Origin: Bifidobacterium breve
Lineage (GTDB): Bacteria; Actinomycetota; Acidimicrobiia; Acidimicrobiales; Microtrichaceae
DNA: 59,071 bases
Assembly: GCA_945901935.1 (NCBI GenBank)
Contig: CAMDLX010000004.1
Span: 1 to 59,071, forward strand
Reading direction: 5' to 3'
Positions within the stretch are counted from its first letter, which is position 1; each line of letters begins with the position of its first letter. Below, one piece after another: positions 47,268-56,086 of the stretch. The position numbers were made by a program, and so were the translations under genes. Below the pieces are notes generated by a model. That model was given only the letters and a program-made list of their open reading frames with translations. It was not told the origin of the DNA and made no database searches.

Positions 47268-48533
47268 GTGAGTTGGCCTCAGCGTCTCAGTGAGCAGGTA
47301 GTCCTGCTGGCGTTGAGCCTGCTGGTCGGGCTACTAGCCGGGCTGTCCTCTGCAGCGTTCTTGCTGACTCTTGAGTGGGCAACCGCTACACGGCTCTCGC
47401 ACCCGGCGCTGCTGTTCGGCCTTCCAGTGGCTGGTCTGGCCATTGGTCTTGTGTACCACTATGGCGGTGGACGCGCAGCCGAGGGAAACAACCTGATTAT
47501 CGATGAGATCCATGACCCGCAGGCTTGGGTGCCTCGGCGGATGGCTCCGATGATCTTTGTGGGAACGGTGATGACACAACTCTTTGGAGGCTCCGCAGGT
47601 CGAGAAGGTGCAGCTATTCAGATGAGCGGCAGCCTGACGGATTGGGCCTCGCGAACGCTGCGCATCAGCCCAGCCCATCGGAGAATTTTGCTCGTGGCTG
47701 CAATATCTGCGGGGTTTGGTGCCGTGTTTGGAGTTCCTCTAGCAGGCGCAGTGTTTGGCTTAGAGGTTCAACGCAAAACAGGCAAGCATCTGAAAGCAGT
47801 GGTGCCCTGTTTGGTGGCATCTGTAACTGGGAGTGCGATCGTCACGTGGCTTGGGATTTCCCATACGCTCACTCCCGATCTCGGCCATATTGAGCTGTCA
47901 TTCATTGTGCTGTTGAAGGTAACGATCGCGGCCGTGGCCTTTGGTCTGATTGGGACGGTGTTTTCGGTCACGGTGCACCTGATCAAGTTGATATTTGCGC
48001 GACTGCTGAGTTGGTTTCCAGCCAGGCCATTCTTTGGCGGGTTGGTTGTCATTGCACTGAGTTTGTTGTGGCACACCCGCATTTACAACGGGCTTTCGAT
48101 TGGACTGATCGAGCAGAGTTTGTTCGGTGGTCCAGTGCCCACTTGGGCTTTCGCAGCCAAGTTGCTGCTCACTGCAGTCACCCTTGGCTCTGGCTTTGTC
48201 GGTGGGGAAGTGACGCCGCTGTTTGTGATGGGGGCCACGTTGGGCGCAAGTTTGGCTCTCCTGCTGGATCTTCCCGTGCCGTTCTTAGCCGCTCTGGGAT
48301 TTGTAGCGGTTTTTGCTGGTGCTGCAAATGCTCCAATTGCCTGCACCATCATGGGTCTCGAGCTCTTCGGAGTGGGTGCGGCCCCGTACTTCCTTCTGGC
48401 TTGCTTTGTTTCCTTTGCTTGGTCCTCTCACCGCGGCCTATACAGCGCCGGCGAGTCTTCATCTAGGTCCTTGTATCTGCCCTGGTGCGTTCAGGCTTTC
48501 CGTCCTCAGAGGGTGGTTGCGAATATACCCTAG
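47268..48533 (+). CDS. CLC-family antiporter, CLC-F-like (putative fluoride/proton)
   Basis: EGNNLIIDEIHDPQAWVPRRMAPMIFVGTVMTQLFGGSAGREGAAIQMSGSLTDW: GREG motif present, canonical GSGIP replaced by GNNLI. Confidence 0.72.
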   Translation: MSWPQRLSEQVVLLALSLLVGLLAGLSSAAFLLTLEWATATRLSHPALLFGLPVAGLAIGLVYHYGGGRAAEGNNLIIDEIHDPQAWVPRRMAPMIFVGTVMTQLFGGSAGREGAAIQMSGSLTDWASRTLRISPAHRRILLVAAISAGFGAVFGVPLAGAVFGLEVQRKTGKHLKAVVPCLVASVTGSAIVTWLGISHTLTPDLGHIELSFIVLLKVTIAAVAFGLIGTVFSVTVHLIKLIFARLLSWFPARPFFGGLVVIALSLLWHTRIYNGLSIGLIEQSLFGGPVPTWAFAAKLLLTAVTLGSGFVGGEVTPLFVMGATLGASLALLLDLPVPFLAALGFVAVFAGAANAPIACTIMGLELFGVGAAPYFLLACFVSFAWSSHRGLYSAGESSSRSLYLPWCVQAFRPQRVVANIP

Positions 48534-48542
48534 GGGGGTATA
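48524..48542. promoter_or_regulatory. candidate CsoR (copper-responsive) operator
   Basis: TATACCC-TAGGG-GGGTATA, perfect 7-bp inverted arms; contains the clc stop codon TAG (48531-48533). Confidence 0.7.
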
Positions 48543-48553
48543 GAATAATTAGC

Positions 48554-50809
48554 GTGACTGATCGAGTGAGCGAGAAACCCCACGAGATTCAACTCCATAT
48601 CACCGGGATGACCTGCGCGTCTTGTGCGGCCCACGTCGAAAAGGCCCTCAACCAGATAGACGGCATCGACGCCTCGGTTAACTATGCAACTGAACGCGCC
48701 ACTGTCTCCAGCCTGGACGAACTTGATGAATCACAACTGATTCAAGCAGTCATCCAGACTGGCTACTCGGCCGAATCCTTACAGGCTCTGCCCCATAACC
48801 AACAGCCCCAGAAACAACAGCAGCAGGAACAACAGCAGCCGCAGCAGCAACAACTCACTTCGCCTCGTAACCGACTTCTTGCATGCTCAGTGCTCACTGT
48901 TCCAGTGGTCGCAATGGCAATGATTCCGGCACTGCAAGTGGCCAACTGGCAGTGGTGGAGCCTTGTCCTAGCTACTCCTGTGGTGTTCTGGGGCGCCTAC
49001 CCATTTCACCGCGCCACATGGATGAACCTGCGCCACGGCAAAGCAACCATGGACACACTCATCTCTATTGGAACCTTGTCAGCATATTTCTGGTCACTGT
49101 ACGAGTTGCTCGCGAATCAGGCGGGCATGACTGGAATGGACGGCATGACTGGAATGGCGGGCATGACCGAGGTGTATTTCGAGGTCGCTACTGCTGTCAC
49201 CGTGTTCCTACTGGCTGGGCGATACTTCGAGGCTCGGGCAAAGCAGCGCTCAGGTGCCGCCCTGAGAGCTCTTGCTGACTTAGGGGCTCGGGACGTGGCA
49301 GTTCTTCGCAACGGGGAAGAACTCAGAATCCCAATAGAGGAACTCCAGGTGGGGGAACAGTTTGTCGTCCGCCCCGGGGAAAAACTCTCGACCGACGGCA
49401 TCGTGGTGGAGGGGCGCTCCGCAATAGACATGTCGCTGCTGACTGGTGAGTCCATTCCCGTCGAAGTCGGCCCTGGGGACTCCGTAACGGGTGCCACTCT
49501 CAACGCTGGTGGTCGACTCATTGTTGAAGCGACAAGCGTGGGTTCCGATACTGCCTTGGCGCAGATCAGCAAGCTTGTGGAACAGGCGCAATCGGGCAAG
49601 GCCCCCGTTCAGCGCCTCGCTGATCGGGTAGCAGGTGTCTTTGTGCCAGTCGTGCTGCTGATAGCAGTTCTCACCTTGGCGTACTGGTTGCTCACGGGAG
49701 CAGGTGCTGAGACTGCCTTTAGCGCTGCGGTTGCGGTACTGATTATTGCCTGCCCGTGTGCACTGGGACTTGCCACGCCCACTGCGTTGTTGGTGGGAAC
49801 TGGTAGGGGAGCGCAGCTTGGGATTTTGATCAAAGGTCCAGAGATCTTGGAGTCGACTCGTCAGATTGACACGATTGTTTTGGACAAGACTGGAACGATC
49901 ACCTCGGCCAAGATGGTCCTCTTGCAGGTAGTGGCCGCTGACAGCACAGACTCAGATCAGGTTCTTCGCCTAATAGGCGCGCTTGAAGCTGCCTCGGAAC
50001 ACCCCGTTGGGAGAGCCATTACTTCGGCTGCCCTCGACAAGACAGGAGCGCTGCTCGAGGTCACTGAGTTCTGGAGTGAGCAGGGTAAAGGCGTTACGGG
50101 ACAAGTTGATGGCCATCAGGTATTTGCTGGCACGCAGAGATTGATGACAGAAAATGCAATCGAAGTGACTGCAGAGTTGAATGCCGCGCAAAGCGAAGCT
50201 GAATTACTTGGCAGAACTGCTGTGCTGGCAGCTTGGGGAGGGGTAGTTCGCGCAGTTCTGGTGGTTGGTGATACTCCCCGGCCGAGCAGTTCAGAGGCAA
50301 TTTCACGGTTACAGGAATTGGGCCTGGTCCCGGTCCTGCTGACTGGAGATAACGCAACGGCTGCTCAGACAGTGGCTGATCAGGTAGGTATCACTCAGGT
50401 GATTTCTCGCGTTCTCCCAGAACAGAAGTTTGAAAAGATCAAGGAACTTCAGGCCCAAGGAAAAGTGGTGGCCATGGTGGGGGACGGTGTGAATGACGCA
50501 GCAGCCCTTGCACAGGCCGACCTTGGGATTGCCATGGGTTCAGGAACTGATGTTGCAATCGCAGCGAGCGACCTGACCCTGGTTCGAAGCGATCTGAATG
50601 CAGTAGCGGACGCCCTGCAACTGTCACGGCGTACGCTCCGAACGATCAAGGTCAATCTTTTTTGGGCATTCGGGTACAACGTAGCGGCCATTCCGCTGGC
50701 CGCCGCAGGACTGCTCGATCCAATGATCGCCGGGGCAGCAATGGTGCTGTCGAGTGTGTTCGTACTGAGCAATAGCCTGCGCCTGCGTCGCTTCACCCCT
50801 GCCATCTGA
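48554..50809 (+). CDS. copA: copper-translocating P1B-type ATPase (CopA-like)
   Basis: HITGMTCASCAAHVEKAL; CPCALGLATPTALLVGTGRGA; DKTGTIT; MVGDGVNDAAALAQADLGIAMGSGTD; GTG start at 48554. Confidence 0.93.
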   Translation: MTDRVSEKPHEIQLHITGMTCASCAAHVEKALNQIDGIDASVNYATERATVSSLDELDESQLIQAVIQTGYSAESLQALPHNQQPQKQQQQEQQQPQQQQLTSPRNRLLACSVLTVPVVAMAMIPALQVANWQWWSLVLATPVVFWGAYPFHRATWMNLRHGKATMDTLISIGTLSAYFWSLYELLANQAGMTGMDGMTGMAGMTEVYFEVATAVTVFLLAGRYFEARAKQRSGAALRALADLGARDVAVLRNGEELRIPIEELQVGEQFVVRPGEKLSTDGIVVEGRSAIDMSLLTGESIPVEVGPGDSVTGATLNAGGRLIVEATSVGSDTALAQISKLVEQAQSGKAPVQRLADRVAGVFVPVVLLIAVLTLAYWLLTGAGAETAFSAAVAVLIIACPCALGLATPTALLVGTGRGAQLGILIKGPEILESTRQIDTIVLDKTGTITSAKMVLLQVVAADSTDSDQVLRLIGALEAASEHPVGRAITSAALDKTGALLEVTEFWSEQGKGVTGQVDGHQVFAGTQRLMTENAIEVTAELNAAQSEAELLGRTAVLAAWGGVVRAVLVVGDTPRPSSSEAISRLQELGLVPVLLTGDNATAAQTVADQVGITQVISRVLPEQKFEKIKELQAQGKVVAMVGDGVNDAAALAQADLGIAMGSGTDVAIAASDLTLVRSDLNAVADALQLSRRTLRTIKVNLFWAFGYNVAAIPLAAAGLLDPMIAGAAMVLSSVFVLSNSLRLRRFTPAI

Positions 50810-50823
50810 CTCATACTGACTTC

Positions 50824-51720
50824 ATGAAACTCTCAATCTGGCCGAATGCGCAACAGCCTTGGTCAGAGATTTTGGAACTGACTCAGCATGCGGAACGCAC
50901 GGGTTGGTACGGCGTTTATTTTTGGGATCACTTTATGGGCGACGGTGCAGGCTTTGGCCCTGCAACAACGCCAACGCTGGAATCATCAGCCGTGCTTGCT
51001 GCTCTCGGTGCGCTCACCGAGCGATTGAGGATTGGCTCGCTTGTCTTTGCGAACACTTTTCGTCATCCAGCCGTCCTAGCGAACTGGGCGGCCACGCTTG
51101 ACATTGTGACAAACGGGCGGCTCGTTGTGGGCCTTGGTGCTGGATGGCAACACAACGAGCATGAGCAATATGGCATTGAGCTCGGCAGTCCAGGTAAGCG
51201 AATCGAGATGCTCGAGGAAAGCTGTCAAGTGCTCAGGCGACTCTGGCAGCAGCCAGAGAGCAGTTTCGCAGGAAAGCATTATCAGTTGGATCACGCACTC
51301 TGTGAGCCCAAACCGCTGCAGCCGCACCTTCCTGTGCTGATCGGGGGCAAGGGGGACCGAATGTTGGGTGTAGTGGCCCGTCAGGCAGACGAGTGGAACA
51401 TGTGGGGATTGGCACCTGCAATCTCTGAGCGCTCCATGGTTTTGGAGGCGAAGTGTGATCAAGCCGGACGGGACCCAGCAACGATTCTGCGTTCTGCTCA
51501 AGCACTCGTCATGGTCACCGATGATGCTCAGGCCGCGGCGGAATTTATAGACAGGGTGTCACCAAGAGCAGCCATAGCTGGTCCGGTTGAGCGGTTTGTC
51601 GAGGAGGTGCAGCAGTGGGCTGCAGTCGGTGTCACCGAGGTAATCGTTCCAGACATGGCTCTCGGCCGAGGCTCGCGGCGCTTGGAGAACATTGATGCAC
51701 TCCGCGCCGCTGTACTCTGA
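50824..51720 (+). CDS. LLM-class flavin/F420-dependent oxidoreductase
   Basis: MKLSIWPNAQQPWSEILELTQHAERTGWYGVYFWDHF; TNGRLVVGLGAGWQHNEHEQYGIELGSPGKRIEMLEESCQVLRRLW. Confidence 0.9.
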   Translation: MKLSIWPNAQQPWSEILELTQHAERTGWYGVYFWDHFMGDGAGFGPATTPTLESSAVLAALGALTERLRIGSLVFANTFRHPAVLANWAATLDIVTNGRLVVGLGAGWQHNEHEQYGIELGSPGKRIEMLEESCQVLRRLWQQPESSFAGKHYQLDHALCEPKPLQPHLPVLIGGKGDRMLGVVARQADEWNMWGLAPAISERSMVLEAKCDQAGRDPATILRSAQALVMVTDDAQAAAEFIDRVSPRAAIAGPVERFVEEVQQWAAVGVTEVIVPDMALGRGSRRLENIDALRAAVL

Positions 51721-51726
51721 TTTGAT

Positions 51727-52845
51727 ATGAGTACAGCTTCAGCCGACGAGGTCTCACCCGTAGACCCGCCGCCCACTCACGATGACAGGGATCGTCGGAC
51801 TCGGGTGATTGCTGGGTTTGTGACCCTGGTTGTCCTCGTGATTGTGTTCGCAGGAATCCTGCCCAAGTTTGGCAACTATGCCGAGGCTTGGGACTTGATC
51901 AAGGACATGTCGATCCAACAACTAGCAGTACTCGCTAGTTCCGTGATCTTCAGCATCATGGTCTATGTCTTTCCCTTTCAGGTCTCACTCCCGGGGTTGC
52001 GGTATTGGCCAGCGTTCATGATCCGTCAGACCTCATTTACGATCAGCAACGCAGTGCCTGCTGGTGGAGCAGTCGGCCTTGGCGTTCAGTACGGAATGTT
52101 GGCCCAAGCGGGTTTCAGCGGAGCCTCGGCGACTGCGGCAATCGGAATTACCAGCGTGTTCAATCTGATGATCACTCTGGCGCTCCCGGTACTTGGGGTG
52201 TTGGCCCTGCTCTTTGTCGACACCCCAACGAGTGGGCAAGTGTTTGGAGCGCTGGCTGGACTTGCGGCAATTGCTGCGATGGTGGGATTTTTTGTTGCGA
52301 TCTTGCATAGCGAGGAGAACGCCAGAAAGCTTGGTAACCGCGCAGACGTCTGGATTGCCAAAGTAACGACCCGCTTTCATAAACCGGCTCCGGCGAGCGT
52401 CACCGATCAACTGGTGGCATTTCGCGGCTCAACTGTCGAGGTGGTCACAGCACGGTGGGCGCTTCTCACGGCCACGAATTTTTTGCAACAGTTCGCCCAA
52501 TTTGGGGTGCTGCTGGTTTCGCTCAGGATCATCCAAACAGGGGAATCCACCGAGATTGCCGTAGCCGCAGCCTTTGCTGCATTTGCGCTGGCCCGGCTCG
52601 CTGCGTTTATCCCCGTGACTCCAGGTGGTCTCGGAACGGTTGATGCCGCTCTGACGGCTCTGTTGGTGGCCTTTGGTGTCAGCAACACCGATGCGCTCGC
52701 AGCAACGCTCCTGTGGCGTGCAGCAAGTTGGATTCCTCAGGTTCTTTTGGGTGTCGTGACCTTCCTGATCTGGCGAGCGCGTTCAGGAAAGATGAAGGCA
52801 GCGCTAGCGGCCAAAGCTGAAGGCAGTCCTAGCCGCCAAAGCTGA
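51727..52845 (+). CDS. lysylphosphatidylglycerol synthase TM region / UPF0104 family membrane protein
   Basis: Multi-TM; FIPVTPGGLGTVDAALTALLVAFGV and LLWRAASWIPQVLLGVVTFLIWR motifs. Confidence 0.82.
   Translation: MSTASADEVSPVDPPPTHDDRDRRTRVIAGFVTLVVLVIVFAGILPKFGNYAEAWDLIKDMSIQQLAVLASSVIFSIMVYVFPFQVSLPGLRYWPAFMIRQTSFTISNAVPAGGAVGLGVQYGMLAQAGFSGASATAAIGITSVFNLMITLALPVLGVLALLFVDTPTSGQVFGALAGLAAIAAMVGFFVAILHSEENARKLGNRADVWIAKVTTRFHKPAPASVTDQLVAFRGSTVEVVTARWALLTATNFLQQFAQFGVLLVSLRIIQTGESTEIAVAAAFAAFALARLAAFIPVTPGGLGTVDAALTALLVAFGVSNTDALAATLLWRAASWIPQVLLGVVTFLIWRARSGKMKAALAAKAEGSPSRQS
52793..52842. repeat. 25-bp tandem duplication at convergent 3' ends of the UPF0104 gene and aat
   Basis: TGAAGGCAGCGCTAGCGGCCAAAGC / TGAAGGCAGTCCTAGCCGCCAAAGC, 22/25 identical. 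Confidence 0.9.
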
Positions 52846-53512
52846 ACGCATCGGGGATCTGAGCTAGGCGGGCAAGAGCGCTTCGCTCGAGGTATTCCTC
52901 GCGAGGAATCTCAATGATTCCGAGCGAGGCCAGATGTGGCGTTAACCACTGCACATCGATCAGCCCGTTCTCTGGCCGATTCCCAGCCACGGTCATGTGC
53001 TCGACTAGTCCGACGAGCGCTGCCTTTGAGGCGTCGGTGCGATGATGAAACATCGACTCTCCGGCGAACAGTCCGCCAATACAGACCCCGTAGAGCCCCC
53101 CGACTAGTTCATCCTCGAACCAGGTCTCCACGCTATGGGCCCAGCCAAGTCGATGTAGCCGTTGATACGCAGTCAGAATCTCGCTGTTGATCCACCCGTG
53201 TGGACGAGCGGGATCACCACAGGCCTGCATCACTGAATCGAACGAGGTGTTGATCCGGATCTCGAAGCTGCGCATGGAGCGGGTGAGTGAACGGCTGATA
53301 TGCAGTCCGTCAAGGAGCAACACCCCACGAGGATCTGGCGACCACCAAGCAATCCGAGACCGTCTCCCTAACGGCATTGGGAAGAGGCCGTTTCTGTAGG
53401 CAGCCAACAACGTGCCCGGCTTGAGGTCACCACCAACTGCCACACGGCCGTCTTGGTCAGCCTCGTGCACTGGCGGGAACACCCAAGCGGAATCCGGTGG
53501 TTCAGTGGGCAC
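52829..53512 (-). CDS. aat: leucyl/phenylalanyl-tRNA--protein transferase
   Basis: WWSPDPRGVLLLDGLHISRSL; HRLGWAHSVETWFEDELVGGLYGVCIGGLFAGESMFHHRTDASKAAL. Confidence 0.95.
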   Translation of the reverse strand: MPTEPPDSAWVFPPVHEADQDGRVAVGGDLKPGTLLAAYRNGLFPMPLGRRSRIAWWSPDPRGVLLLDGLHISRSLTRSMRSFEIRINTSFDSVMQACGDPARPHGWINSEILTAYQRLHRLGWAHSVETWFEDELVGGLYGVCIGGLFAGESMFHHRTDASKAALVGLVEHMTVAGNRPENGLIDVQWLTPHLASLGIIEIPREEYLERSALARLAQIPDAFSFGG

Positions 53513-53523
53513 GACTCAAGATG

Positions 53524-54384
53524 CTAAGCCTTCTTGGCGTAGTCGTAGAAGCCTTGACCTGATTTGCGGCCAAGTTGCCCCGCCGACACCATGCGCCGAA
53601 GCACCGGAACTGCTGCGTAGTTCGGGTCACGGAACTCGGTGTAGAGGGCGTCAAGGATGGACACAGAGGTATCGAGGCCGACTAGGTCAAGCAGCGCAAG
53701 CGGCCCCATCGGGAAGTTGCATCCGCCCTTCATGGCCGTGTCGATATCTTCTGCAGAGGCGGTTCCTGCCTCCAACATGCGTACTGCGTTATTGAGGTAA
53801 GGGAACAGCAGAGCGTTGACGATGAACCCTGCTCGGTCTGTCACCTCGACGGCATTTTTCCCGCAAGCTTCGGCGAATGCCTTGGCCTCGGCAACTGTCT
53901 CTGCTGATGCAGTGAGTGGAGCAATGATTTCTACGAGCGACATCGCTGGTGCTGGATTGAAGAAGTGAACACCAAGCACTTTGTCGGGCCGGCGCGTAGC
54001 CATTGCCATTTCAATCACTGGCAAGGTCGAGGTGTTGGTCGCCAAAATGGCCTCGGGCTTAACGATGCTGTCGAGCTCTTCAAACAGTGCTCGCTTGATC
54101 TCTAGATCCTCAACAACTGACTCGATTACAAGGTCACAATCAACGAGGGCGCCAAGGTGATCCGTTGCGCTCACGCGTGCGCGAACAGCATCGGCATCGG
54201 CCTGTTCGAGCTTGCCCCGCTCAACTTGCTTGGCAAGAGACTTCTCTAGTGAGGCCACCATCGAATCTGCTGAGGCTTGCTGTCGAGAGCGCAGCACAAC
54301 TTCAAATCCGGCCTTCGCTGCAACCTCGGCGATGCCCGAACCCATAATGCCTGAACCAAGAATTCCTACACGTTGAATGCTCAT
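53524..54384 (-). CDS. 3-hydroxybutyryl-CoA dehydrogenase (start at internal Met, 54384)
   Basis: MSIQRVGILGSGIMGSGIAEVAAKAGFEVVLRSR; GVHFFNPAPAMSLVEII; DRAGFIVNALLFPYLNNAVRMLE. Confidence 0.93.
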   Translation of the reverse strand: MSIQRVGILGSGIMGSGIAEVAAKAGFEVVLRSRQQASADSMVASLEKSLAKQVERGKLEQADADAVRARVSATDHLGALVDCDLVIESVVEDLEIKRALFEELDSIVKPEAILATNTSTLPVIEMAMATRRPDKVLGVHFFNPAPAMSLVEIIAPLTASAETVAEAKAFAEACGKNAVEVTDRAGFIVNALLFPYLNNAVRMLEAGTASAEDIDTAMKGGCNFPMGPLALLDLVGLDTSVSILDALYTEFRDPNYAAVPVLRRMVSAGQLGRKSGQGFYDYAKKA

Positions 54385-54469
54385 AGAGGAGAGGCTAGTC
54401 ACGGCAACCGACCCGGCTGCAAGTCTCAACGTGCGAGAATTACTACGTGTCTGATCTGAAGGATGAATT

Positions 54470-55141
54470 ATGAATGGAACATTGGCGCTCGTCGGTGGCG
54501 AGGAGTTCACCGAAGCATGCAGTTTTGACGCTGCACTTCTTCAAGGAGTGCAAGAGGTGTTGCTCCTCCCAGCGGCCCTTGCCTACGAAAACCCTGGTGA
54601 GGTCATTGAAAGGGCTCAGGCATATTTCGCCAGCTTTGGCGTGAGCGTTCGAGTTCTCGATGTCTATCGCCGAGCTGAGGCCATGGAACCACTTCCAAGC
54701 GAACTCGCTTCCGCAGCACAGATGCTCTATCTCACAGGTGGTTCGCCGATGCATCTGCGCTCGGTTCTCAAGGACACCCCCTTGCTCGACGGCATTATGG
54801 GTGCTTGGCAAGCTGGCGCCACCATTGCTGCGGCTGGAGAAGCTGCCTCGGTGTTGTGCACCCACATGGTGGATAGTCGGGGTGGGGCATTTACCATTGG
54901 CCTTGACCTGATCAACACCATGACGGTGATACCCCGTTATAACCAGTGGTCGCCAGAGAAGTGGCATCGTACGGTTGACCTAGCTCAGCCGGGGCTTGCA
55001 GTTGTGGGCATTGACGAGGCCACGGCGCTCATCCGGTCACCCGAAGGAGTCTGGAGCGTAGAAGGCGAGGGCAGCGTTCATGTGTTTAGAGATGGCTCTC
55101 GTGCCGAAATCTCTCTTCTCAGTGCTCATCTCACCCTATAA
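54470..55141 (+). CDS. peptidase S51 / class I GATase-like protein, likely catalytically inactive
   Basis: MLYLTGGSPMHLRSVL and AGATIAAAGEAASVLC where S51 members have G-x-S-A-G-A. Confidence 0.6.
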   Translation: MNGTLALVGGEEFTEACSFDAALLQGVQEVLLLPAALAYENPGEVIERAQAYFASFGVSVRVLDVYRRAEAMEPLPSELASAAQMLYLTGGSPMHLRSVLKDTPLLDGIMGAWQAGATIAAAGEAASVLCTHMVDSRGGAFTIGLDLINTMTVIPRYNQWSPEKWHRTVDLAQPGLAVVGIDEATALIRSPEGVWSVEGEGSVHVFRDGSRAEISLLSAHLTL

Positions 55142-55159
55142 ATCAATTCACTCCGTAGC

Positions 55160-56032
55160 TCAGGTCTCGTTGATTGTTACCGAGTTGATGATGACTGCTT
55201 TGCTGGGCTCTTGGGACGGAGTGCTCAGGGCGCCGATGGCGTCTACAACTTCGGTGCCTTCAGTTACTTGACCAAAGAACGTGTACAGCGGCTGAAGTTG
55301 CTGGCCGCCACCGGGAAGAACAACAAAGAACTGACTGCCGTTGGTGTTCGGCCCAGCGTTTGCCATTGCGAGCGAATAGTCGGTGTAGGCGTCAGAGGAA
55401 TCGGGGAGTTCGTCTTCGAACTCGTAGCCGAGGTCGTTGTTGCCCCAGGGTGCGCCATCACCGTCACCAGCTTGAATCACGAATCCGGCAACGATTCGAT
55501 GGAACGGAACTCCGTCGTAATAGTGATACCGGCTCAGCACCACAAAGTTATTGACAGCCTTGGGTGCTGCAGCGGAGTCGAGTTCTGCAGTGAAGGAACC
55601 CTCAGTAGTGTCGAAGGTGGCTGTGTACTTGGCCCCAGCTTGGAGACAATCGGGTGGAGGGCCGGCAAATACCTGAACTCGTTCAGCTGAGCCATCAGCA
55701 GGTGGACAGGTTGTGGGCTCGGTCAGGGTTGCACCGGCAGGCGGGTCGGGAAGCACAGCGGCCTCGGCGTTTGGATCGCCCGCAACAGAAGTGGTGCTCG
55801 AAGAATCAGCCGCCGCAGTTGTCGTGGAGGAACTAGCAGTCTCGTCTGAGCTCTTGCCAGTGAGCAGAACAACGGCACCGATGAGAATCAGTACTGCAAG
55901 AACCCCACCAACAATGCTCAGAATTTTGCGCTTGCGCGCCTTAGATTCGAGCTCTGCTTGGGCCGCATTCAGCCGATTGCGATGATCTTGTTGCCGGGCG
56001 TGTTTCTCTGCATTTGTTCCCACGGCGAGCAA
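55160..56032 (-). CDS. membrane-anchored peptidylprolyl isomerase (cyclophilin type)
   Basis: VPFHRIVAGFVIQAGDGDGAPWGNNDLGYEFEDELPDSSDAYTDYSLAMANAGPNTNGSQFFVVLP; N-terminal TM and Ser/Thr linker. Confidence 0.93.
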   Translation of the reverse strand: MLAVGTNAEKHARQQDHRNRLNAAQAELESKARKRKILSIVGGVLAVLILIGAVVLLTGKSSDETASSSTTTAAADSSSTTSVAGDPNAEAAVLPDPPAGATLTEPTTCPPADGSAERVQVFAGPPPDCLQAGAKYTATFDTTEGSFTAELDSAAAPKAVNNFVVLSRYHYYDGVPFHRIVAGFVIQAGDGDGAPWGNNDLGYEFEDELPDSSDAYTDYSLAMANAGPNTNGSQFFVVLPGGGQQLQPLYTFFGQVTEGTEVVDAIGALSTPSQEPSKAVIINSVTINET

Positions 56033-56086
56033 GAGTAGCGAATCTGAGCTGTAGTGAGTACCTTGCCCAGTGTTAGCGTTTGCACC

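Noticed and set aside
47268-47300. Fluoride riboswitch upstream of the CLC-F-like gene
   Set aside because: The gene begins immediately after the ABC-F stop codon; no room for an aptamer.
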